NCBI RefSeq assembly: GCF_016918855.1
Contig: NZ_JADKYB010000005.1
Location: 62,001 to 126,000, forward strand
DNA from: Actinacidiphila acididurans
Lineage (GTDB): Bacteria; Actinomycetota; Actinomycetes; Streptomycetales; Streptomycetaceae
Reading direction: 5' to 3'
Length of the DNA: 64,000 nt
Part shown: piece after piece, positions 57,512 to 64,000 of the stretch
How the letters are laid out: each line of letters opens with the position of its first letter
Numbering within the stretch: the first letter of the stretch is position 1
The notes under the pieces: generated by a model
Seen by the model: the letters and a program-made list of their open reading frames with translations, nothing else
Told to the model about the DNA's origin: nothing
Databases searched by the model: none
Program-made: the position numbers and the translations under genes

Positions 57512-60247
57512 GTGAGCAGCAGCGCCGACACCGCCGCCCCGGACAGCAGCACCGCCCTGCGAGCCGACATCCGACGCCTGGGTGAGCTGCTGGGCGGCAC
57601 CCTGGTGAGGCAGGAGGGCCAGGACCTCCTCGACCTCGTGGAGAAGGTTCGTGCCCTGACCCGCAGCGACGGCGAGGCCGCCGCAGCGCTGTTGGGGGAG
57701 ACCGATGTGGAGACCGCCGCCAAGCTGGTGCGGGCGTTCTCCACCTACTTCCATCTGGCCAACGTCACCGAGCAGGTGCACCGCGGGCGCGAGCTGCGGA
57801 CCCGCCGCGCCGTCGAGGGCGGCCTGCTCGCCCAGACCGCCGACCTGCTCAAGGACGGCGACCCGGAGCACGTGCGCGCGAGCGTGGCGAACCTCAATGT
57901 GCGGCCGGTGTTCACCGCGCACCCCACCGAGGCCGCCCGCCGCTCGGTCCTGAACAAGCTGCGCCGGATCGCGCGGCTGCTGGACGACTCCCGCGGCAGC
58001 GGCGACCGGCGCCGGGTGGACCTGCGGCTGGCCGAGAGCATCGACCTGCTGTGGCAGACCGACGAGCTGCGGGTGGTGCGTCCCGAGCCGGCCGACGAGG
58101 CCCGCAACGCGATCTACTACCTGGACGAGCTGCACGCCGGCGCGGTCGGCGACGTGCTGGAGGACCTGGCCGCCGAGCTGGAACGGGTCGGGGTGCCGCT
58201 GCCGGCCGCCACCCGGCCGCTGACCTTCGGCACCTGGATCGGCGGTGACCGGGACGGCAACCCCAACGTCACCCCCGAGGTGACCTGGGACGTGCTGATC
58301 CTCCAGCACGAGCACGGCATCACCGACGCGCTGGACATGATCGACGACCTGCGCGGCGCCCTGTCCAACTCGATCCGCAACTCCGGTGCCTCGCAGGAGC
58401 TGCTGGACTCGCTGTCGGACGACCTGGTGACGCTGCCGGAGATCAGCCCGCGCTACAAGCGGCTGAACGCCGAGGAGCCCTACCGGCTGAAGGCCACCTG
58501 CGTGCGGCAGAAGCTGATCAACACCCGGGAGCGGCTGGCCAAGGGCACCCCGCACGTGCCCGGCCGGGACTACCTGGGCACCACCGAGCTGCTGCACGAC
58601 CTGCGGCTGATCCAGGACTCGCTGCGGGCCAACCGCGGCGGCCTGATCGCCGACGGGCGGATGGACCGGACGATCCGCACCATGTCCGCGTTCGGGCTCC
58701 AGCTCGCCACCATGGACGTGCGCGAGCACGCCGAGGCGCACCACCACGCGCTCGGCCAGCTCTTCGACCGGCTCGGCGAGGAGTCCTGGCGGTACGCGGA
58801 CATGCCGCGCGACTACCGGCGCAAGCTGCTGGCCAAGGAGCTGCGCTCGCGCCGGCCGCTGGCCCCCACTCCTGCGCCGCTGGACGAGGCCGGCGCCAAG
58901 ACACTGGGCGTCTTCCACACGGTGCGGGAGGCCTTCGAGCGGTTCGGGCCGGAGGTCGTGGAGTCGTACATCATCTCCATGTGCCTGGGCTCGGACGACG
59001 TGTTCGCCGCGACCGTGCTGGCCCGCGAGGCCGGGCTGATCGACCTGCACGCCGGGGTGGCCCGGATCGGCATCGTGCCGCTGCTGGAGACCACCGACGA
59101 GCTGAAGATCGCGGACAAGCTGCTGGACGAGATGCTCTCCGATCCCTCCTACCGGCGGCTGGTGTCGCTGCGCGGGGACGTGCAGGAGGTCATGCTCGGC
59201 TACAGCGACTCCTCGAAGTTCGGCGGCATCACCACCTCGCAGTGGGAGATCCACCGGGCCCAGCGGCGGCTGCGCGACGTGGCGCACCGGCACGGGGTGC
59301 GGCTGCGGCTCTTCCACGGCCGCGGCGGCACCGTCGGCCGCGGCGGCGGCCCCTCGCACACCGCGATCCTGGCCCAGCCGTGGGGCACCCTGGAGGGCGA
59401 GATCAAGGTGACCGAGCAGGGCGAGGTCATCTCGGACAAGTACCTGATCCCCTCGCTGGCCCGGGAGAACCTGGAGCTCACCGTGGCGGCCACCTTGCAG
59501 GCGTCCGCCCTGCACACCGCGCCCCGGCAGTCCGACGAGGCGCTGACCCGGTGGGACGGGATGATGGACGTGGTCTCCGAGGCCGCGCACTCCGCGTACC
59601 GGACGCTGGTGGAGGACCCGGACCTGCCGTCGTACTTCTTCGCCGCCACCCCGGTCGACCAGCTCGCCGACCTGCACCTCGGGTCGCGCCCCTCGCGGCG
59701 GCCCGACTCGGGCGCGGGCCTGGACGGACTGCGGGCGATCCCGTGGGTGTTCGGCTGGACCCAGTCCCGGCAGATCGTGCCCGGCTGGTTCGGGGTGGGC
59801 TCGGGTCTGCGGGCGGCGCGCGAGGCCGGCCTCGGCTCGGTGATCGCCGAGGCGTTCGGGCAGTGGCACTTCTTCCGCAACTTCCTGTCCAACGTCGAGA
59901 TGACGCTGGCCAAGACGGATCTGCGGATCGCCCGGCACTACGTGGAGACGCTCGTGCCGGACAACCTCAAGCACGTCTTCACCGCGGTCCAGGCGGAGCA
60001 CGACCTGACCGTGCAGGAGGTGCTGCGGATCACCGGGGAGCCGGAGCTGCTGGCCAACAACCCGGTGCTGGCGCAGACCTTCCGGATCCGTGACCAGTAC
60101 CTGGACCCGATCTCCTACCTCCAGGTCAGCCTGCTGGCCCGGCAGCGGGCCGCCGCCGCGGCCGGCGAGGAGCCCGACCCGCTGCTGTCGCGGGCGCTGC
60201 TGCTCACCGTCAACGGCGTCGCCGCGGGGCTGCGCAACACGGGCTGA
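57512..60247 (+). CDS. ppc: Phosphoenolpyruvate carboxylase
   Basis: 911 residues, full length. Adds bicarbonate to PEP to give oxaloacetate, refilling the TCA cycle. Catalytic His in [46 protein letters not shown], the glycine loop [16 protein letters not shown], and the C-terminal RNTG (usually QNTG). GTG at 57512 has AAGGAG eight bases upstream. A possible -10 (TATCCT) is at 57426-57431, without a good -35. Confidence 0.97.
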   Translation: MSSSADTAAPDSSTALRADIRRLGELLGGTLVRQEGQDLLDLVEKVRALTRSDGEAAAALLGETDVETAAKLVRAFSTYFHLANVTEQVHRGRELRTRRAVEGGLLAQTADLLKDGDPEHVRASVANLNVRPVFTAHPTEAARRSVLNKLRRIARLLDDSRGSGDRRRVDLRLAESIDLLWQTDELRVVRPEPADEARNAIYYLDELHAGAVGDVLEDLAAELERVGVPLPAATRPLTFGTWIGGDRDGNPNVTPEVTWDVLILQHEHGITDALDMIDDLRGALSNSIRNSGASQELLDSLSDDLVTLPEISPRYKRLNAEEPYRLKATCVRQKLINTRERLAKGTPHVPGRDYLGTTELLHDLRLIQDSLRANRGGLIADGRMDRTIRTMSAFGLQLATMDVREHAEAHHHALGQLFDRLGEESWRYADMPRDYRRKLLAKELRSRRPLAPTPAPLDEAGAKTLGVFHTVREAFERFGPEVVESYIISMCLGSDDVFAATVLAREAGLIDLHAGVARIGIVPLLETTDELKIADKLLDEMLSDPSYRRLVSLRGDVQEVMLGYSDSSKFGGITTSQWEIHRAQRRLRDVAHRHGVRLRLFHGRGGTVGRGGGPSHTAILAQPWGTLEGEIKVTEQGEVISDKYLIPSLARENLELTVAATLQASALHTAPRQSDEALTRWDGMMDVVSEAAHSAYRTLVEDPDLPSYFFAATPVDQLADLHLGSRPSRRPDSGAGLDGLRAIPWVFGWTQSRQIVPGWFGVGSGLRAAREAGLGSVIAEAFGQWHFFRNFLSNVEMTLAKTDLRIARHYVETLVPDNLKHVFTAVQAEHDLTVQEVLRITGEPELLANNPVLAQTFRIRDQYLDPISYLQVSLLARQRAAAAAGEEPDPLLSRALLLTVNGVAAGLRNTG

Positions 60248-60312
60248 GTTCTCGCACCGGGTCCTTTGCACCCGATTCTTCGCCCCGGGTCTTTTGCCCC
60301 GGGACCTTTGGG

Positions 60313-60348
60313 CCGAACGGGGCCGGGCGGACGCCCGGCCCCGTTCGG
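60313..60348. terminator. 16-bp perfect terminator hairpin between ppc and tetR
   Basis: 60313-60328 pairs fully with 60333-60348 around GGAC, 65 bases past ppc and 21 bases past the convergent TetR gene; it can serve both. Confidence 0.85.
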
Positions 60349-60350
60349 TT

Positions 60351-60390
60351 CAGCTCTTACGGTGCCCGATCAGTTCTTGCGGTGCCCGAT
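60351..60390. repeat. 20-bp tandem duplication across the TetR stop codon
   Basis: CAGCTCTTACGGTGCCCGAT and CAGTTCTTGCGGTGCCCGAT are adjacent, with two differences. On the minus strand the first copy met encodes LIGHRKN; entering the second copy out of phase gives the TGA stop. Confidence 0.75.
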
Positions 60391-61059
60391 CAGCCGCGGC
60401 TTGGGTTCCAGGCCGGACAGCCCGTTCCAGGACAGGTTCACCAGGTGGGCGACCACGTCGGCCTTCTTCGGGCGCTGGGCGTCGAGCCACCACTGGCCGG
60501 TGAGGGCGACCATGCCGACCAGTGCCTGGGCGTAGAGGGGGGCGAGCTTGGCGTCGAAGCCGCGCTGCTTGAACTCGTGGCCCAGGATGTCCTCGACCTG
60601 GGTGGCGATGTCGCTGATCAGCGAGGCGAAGGTGCCGGTGGACTGGGCGACCGGCGAGTCGCGCACCAGGATCCGGAAACCGTCGGTGGACTGCTCGATG
60701 TAGTCCAGCAGCGCGAAGGCGGCCTGTTCCAGCAGCTCGCGCGGGTGGCCGCCGGTCAGCGCGCCGGTGACCATGTCGAGCAGGCGGCTCATCTCGCGGT
60801 CCACCACGACCGCGTAGAGCCCTTCCTTGCCGCCGAAGTGCTCGTACACCACGGGCTTGGACACGCCCGCCTTGTGGGCGATCTCCTCCACCGAGGTGCC
60901 CTCGTAACCGCGCTCGGCGAAGAGGGTGCGGCCGACGTCGAGGAGCTGCTCACGCCGCTCCTTGCCGGTCATCCGGACCCGCCGGGCCCGCCGTGCGGAC
61001 GGGCCCACGGCGGGAGCCGTGGGCCCGGCGTTTTCCCTGCCGTCCCTTGCGTCGCTCAC
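60370..61059 (-). CDS. TetR-family regulator, probably of the desaturase
   Basis: 229 residues. The helix-turn-helix lies at residues of about 45-75 (TSVEEIAHKAGVSKPVVYEH) after a basic N terminus; the C-terminal ligand domain is all helical. It follows the desaturase gene by 21 bases on the same strand, so both form one unit, and a palindromic operator overlaps the shared promoter. It likely senses an acyl-CoA or fatty acid and autoregulates. GTG 61059 has no good ribosome site; ATG at codon 30 is an alternative. Confidence 0.88.
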   Translation of the reverse strand: MSDARDGRENAGPTAPAVGPSARRARRVRMTGKERREQLLDVGRTLFAERGYEGTSVEEIAHKAGVSKPVVYEHFGGKEGLYAVVVDREMSRLLDMVTGALTGGHPRELLEQAAFALLDYIEQSTDGFRILVRDSPVAQSTGTFASLISDIATQVEDILGHEFKQRGFDAKLAPLYAQALVGMVALTGQWWLDAQRPKKADVVAHLVNLSWNGLSGLEPKPRLIGHRKN

Positions 61060-61080
61060 ATGTCAATCATGCCGCGTCCG

Positions 61081-62103
61081 TCAGGCGGCTTCCTTGACGC
61101 CTTCCCGGTCGTCGCTGTCGGTGGCCTCGACCTGGCGGCGGGAAGCGATCCGTTCGGCGGACGGCCAGCGCACGTCGTAGACCCAGCCGGCCTGCTCGAA
61201 CCAGCGGATGACGCGGGCGCTGGAGTCGATCTGGCCGCGCATCACGCCGTGCCGGGCACTGGTCGGGTCGGCGTGGTGCAGGTTGTGCCAGGACTCGCCG
61301 CAGGACAGCACGGCCAGCCACCACACGTTGCCGGACCGGTCGCGGGACCTGAACGGGCGCTTGCCGACCGCGTGGCAGATGGAGTTGATGGACCAGGTCA
61401 CGTGGTGCAGCAGCGCCACCCGGACGAGGGACCCCCAGAAGAACGCGGTGAAGGCGCCGTACCACGACATGGTGGCCAGGCCGCCGATCAGCGGGGGCAG
61501 CAGCAGCGAGATCAGCGTCCACAGCCAGAAGTCGCGGGAGATGCGGCGGATCGCCGGGTCCTTGATCAGGTCGGGCGCGTATTTCTGCTGCGGGGTCTGC
61601 TCCTCGTCGAAGAGCCAGCCCATGTGCGCCCACCACAGGCCCTTCATCAGGGCGGGCAGGGTCTCGCCGTAGCGCCAGGGGCTGTGCGGGTCGCCCTCGG
61701 CGTCGCTGAACTTGTGGTGGCGGCGGTGGTCGGCCACCCAGCGCACGACCGGGCCCTCGACGGCCAGCGAGCCGGCCACGGCCAGCGCGATCCGCAGCGG
61801 GCGCTTGGCCTTGAAGGAGCCGTGGGTGAAGTAGCGGTGGAAGCCGATGGTGATGCCGTGGCAGCCCAGGAAGTACATGCCGACCATCAGGCCGACGTCC
61901 AGCCAGCTCAGGCCGCGGCCCCAGGCCAGCGGCACGGCCGCGACGAGCGCGGCGAAGGGGACGAGGATGAAGATCAGCAGGGCGATCTGCTCGATCGACC
62001 GCTTGCTCTCACCGCCCCTGGTGGCTGAGGGCGCCGGCGTCTGGTCCTGACCGGAGGGCCCGGGTTCCCGGGACTCCGTGATCACGTCCGTCTGTGTGGT
62101 CAT
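61081..62103 (-). CDS. Membrane acyl-CoA / fatty-acid desaturase
   Basis: 340 residues. Delta-9-type desaturase with the three histidine boxes: HRYFTH, HRRHH and WHNLHHADP, which hold the di-iron centre. About four membrane helices (IALLIFILVPFAALVAAVPL; WLDVGLMVGMYFLGCHGIT; and a later pair). It makes unsaturated chains, possible substrates for the cyclopropane-synthase-like enzyme at 13 kb. ATG with GGGACGGAC upstream. Confidence 0.93.
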   Translation of the reverse strand: MTTQTDVITESREPGPSGQDQTPAPSATRGGESKRSIEQIALLIFILVPFAALVAAVPLAWGRGLSWLDVGLMVGMYFLGCHGITIGFHRYFTHGSFKAKRPLRIALAVAGSLAVEGPVVRWVADHRRHHKFSDAEGDPHSPWRYGETLPALMKGLWWAHMGWLFDEEQTPQQKYAPDLIKDPAIRRISRDFWLWTLISLLLPPLIGGLATMSWYGAFTAFFWGSLVRVALLHHVTWSINSICHAVGKRPFRSRDRSGNVWWLAVLSCGESWHNLHHADPTSARHGVMRGQIDSSARVIRWFEQAGWVYDVRWPSAERIASRRQVEATDSDDREGVKEAA

Positions 62104-62158
62104 GTCCGTCCCTTGTCGGAAGTGATGGTGGCCCGTCGGGCCGGCTCGTGTCGGAACC

Positions 62159-62197
62159 TACGGATCCGTAAGTATTGCAGTGGCGCACGTCGTGCAA
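62159..62197 (-). promoter_or_regulatory. Promoter and TetR-type operator of the desaturase operon
   Basis: On the minus strand TTGCAC (62197-62192) and TACTTA (62174-62169) are 17 bases apart, a good -35/-10 pair. The perfect 12-base palindrome TACGGATCCGTA (62159-62170) overlaps the -10 and the expected start of transcription, leaving a leader of about 58 bases. A bound TetR protein there would block polymerase. Confidence 0.7.
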
Positions 62198-62343
62198 CAG
62201 GACCGGCAGTGCCGTGGTCCGCCGACCGGTGTTCCCTACCCCGGATCGGCCGGGATCACCGTCGCGGGGAAGGCGTCCGGTACGGCATGATGGGGGCGAC
62301 CAGCCCGACCTGGCCCGGCCGTGCGCCGGAATCGTCGAGTTGA

Positions 62344-62415
62344 TCCGCCGTGGTGTAATTGGCAGCACTGGGGCTTTTGGTGCCTTAAGTCCGGGTTCGA
62401 GTCCTGGCGGCGGAG
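62344..62415 (+). tRNA. tRNA-Gln with anticodon UUG
   Basis: Acceptor TCCGCCG pairs with CGGCGGA. D-arm region GTGGTGTAATTGGCAGCAC, anticodon loop TTTTGGT (anticodon TTG), T-loop TTCGAGT. The anticodon stem uses two G-T pairs (GGGGC/GCCTT). Discriminator G; CCA is not encoded. It lies upstream of glmU on the same strand. Confidence 0.93.
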
Positions 62416-62612
62416 CACGAACGCGGAGTACGGAGCAGAGCACGGAGCACCGTACGTACGTATGCGGTGTACGAACGCGGGGCGCGGGAACGGCCGCTCG
62501 ACCGCGGCTGCGGCTGGGGCCCCGCCCGGGGGAACCCGAGCCGGTACGTCGATGGTGGAGCCCCTCGGTAAGCTGCGGATGTCCAGCACCCGAAGCCGAG
62601 GAGTCTCCCCCG

Positions 62613-64000
62613 TGAGCCCGAATCGCCCGGCAGCCGTCGTCATCCTCGCCGCGGGTGAGGGCACGCGCATGAAGTCGGCCACCCCCAAGGTTCTGCACAC
62701 CATCTGCGGCCGGTCCCTGGTCGGCCATGTCGTCGCGGCCTCGCGCGCCCTCGAGCCCGACCACCTCGTGGTGGTCGTCGGGCACGCGCGCGAGCAGGTC
62801 GCCGACCATCTGCGCACCGTGGACCCCAAGGCGCTGATCGCCGTGCAGCAGGAGCAGCACGGCACCGGTCACGCGGTCCGTACCGCGCTGGAGGAGTTCG
62901 CCCGGCAGGGCGTGCTGCTGCCCGACAGCGGCACCGTGGTGGTCACCTACGGCGACACCCCGCTGCTGACCCCCGAGACCCTCACCGAACTGACCGCCGC
63001 GCACCAGGCGGCGGGAAACGCGGTCACCGTCCTGACCGCCGAGGTGCCCGACCCGACCGGCTACGGCCGGATCGTGCGCGGCGCCGACGGCCGGGTGACC
63101 GCCATCGTGGAGCAGAAGGACGCCGACGCGGCCCAGCGGGCGATCACCGAGATCAACTCCGGTGTGTACGCGTACGAGGCGGCGCTGCTCGCGCAGGCGC
63201 TGGCCGAGGTCACCACGGACAACGCCCAGGGCGAGGAGTACCTCACCGACACCCTGGCGATCCTGCGCGCCAAGGGGCACGGCGTGGGCGCGTACACCGC
63301 CGCCGACCACCGCGAGATCGCCGGGGTGAACAACCGGGTGCAGCTCGCGCAGGCGCGCCGGACCCTCAACGAGCGGCTGCTGACCGAGGCCATGCTGGCC
63401 GGCACCACCGTGGTGGACCCCGCGACCACCTGGGTGGACGTCACCGTCACCTTCGCGCCGGACGCGGTGGTGCACCCCAACACGCAGCTGCGCGGCGCCA
63501 CCGCGCTCGCCGAGGGCGCCGAGGTCGGCCCCAACTGCACGCTGACCGACACCTCGGTGGGGGCCGGCGCCAGCGTCTCCAACACCGTCGCCGACCAGGC
63601 CGAGATCGGCCCGCAGGCGACCGTGGGCCCCTTCGCGTACCTGCGGCCGGGCACCCGGCTGGGCACCAAGGCGAAGGCCGGCACGTACGTGGAGATGAAG
63701 AACGCCACGATCGGCGAGGGCACCAAGGTGCCGCACCTGAGCTACGTGGGCGACGCCACCATCGGCGAGTACACCAACATCGGCGCGGCCAGTGTCTTCG
63801 TCAACTACGACGGCGAGACCAAGCACCACACCACGATCGGCAGTTACTGCAAGACCGGCTCGGACAACATGTTCGTCGCACCGGTCGTGGTCGGGGACGG
63901 CGCCTACACGGCGGCCGGTTCGGTGATCACCAAGGACGTACCGGCCGGTTCGCTGGCCGTCGCCCGCGGCCAGCAGCGCAACATCGAGGGCTGGGTCGCC
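62613..64000 (+). CDS. glmU: Bifunctional GlmU (uridyltransferase/acetyltransferase), 3' end missing
   Basis: 462 codons are visible before the window ends; the whole protein is usually about 480. It makes UDP-GlcNAc for peptidoglycan and teichoic acids in two steps: acetylation of GlcN-1-P and uridylyl transfer. N-terminal nucleotidyltransferase: [39 protein letters not shown]. The C-terminal left-handed beta helix starts near residue 255 with hexapeptide repeats, [11 protein letters not shown], and [16 protein letters not shown] with the catalytic His. GTG start with GAGGAG upstream. Confidence 0.97.

Noticed and set aside
62009-63829. 606-codon minus-strand frame across glmU and tRNA-Gln
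   Set aside because: It runs antisense to a clear glmU and through a tRNA gene, with shadow composition.

Overview
The window is a stretch of core chromosome from a Streptomyces-like actinomycete. The evidence is very high GC with strong third-position bias, many GTG starts, and a developmental gene set: the bldA leucyl-tRNA, rpf-type muralytic enzymes and a DivIVA-like coiled-coil protein. The gene order enolase, FtsB/DivIC-like, DUF501, Ppx, NDH-2, Cfa-like methyltransferase, bldA matches what I remember of the S. coelicolor SCO3070-SCO3130 region. That is memory, not a search. No insertion sequence, prophage or CRISPR array is visible.

Layout. 1-9.2 kb: the 5' end of an MMPL transporter gene, a small acyl-CoA synthetase, cystathionine beta-synthase, an SGNH hydrolase, a thiolase and small conserved proteins. 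9.4-12.7 kb: a TPR protein and a stand-alone PrimPol gene that ends four bases from bldA (tRNA-Leu, anticodon UAA). 12.9-20.2 kb: a lipid methyltransferase, NDH-2 behind two Rex-type operators, then the ppx-DUF501-ftsB-eno group. 20.4-22.8 kb: two resuscitation-promoting-factor/LysM proteins, the first behind a c-di-AMP (ydaO) riboswitch. 22.9-28.2 kb: a mazG-nfi-P450 operon joined by 4-nt overlaps, and two lipoproteins (SurA-like and HNH-like). 28.3-33.5 kb: a Ser/Thr kinase with its membrane partner, an HTH/N6-methylase/specificity-like fusion protein and a lipoprotein made of two copies of one domain. 33.7-41.0 kb: DUF2079, TolB-like and DUF5954-like proteins and mfd. 41.5-47.0 kb: a MacB/FtsX-type ABC exporter divergent from an MFS exporter.

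47.0-54.2 kb is the most unusual part. It is a compact group of polymorphic-toxin and immunity domains: SUKH-3, a YwqJ-type deaminase, a WHH-nuclease/SUKH fusion, and an Imm35/proline-rich/deaminase/SUKH-4 fusion. Two paralogous lipoproteins and a 245-bp MITE-like element lie within it. Toxin-type and immunity-type domains share single polypeptides and no secretion module is seen, so this looks like a housekeeping or defence use of toxin-immunity parts.

54.4-64 kb: a DivIVA-like coiled-coil protein, an orphan histidine kinase, phosphoenolpyruvate carboxylase, a desaturase-TetR operon with a clear promoter and operator, tRNA-Gln(UUG), and the 5' part of glmU running off the end. I found no in-frame TTA codon in any of the main protein genes, although bldA lies here.
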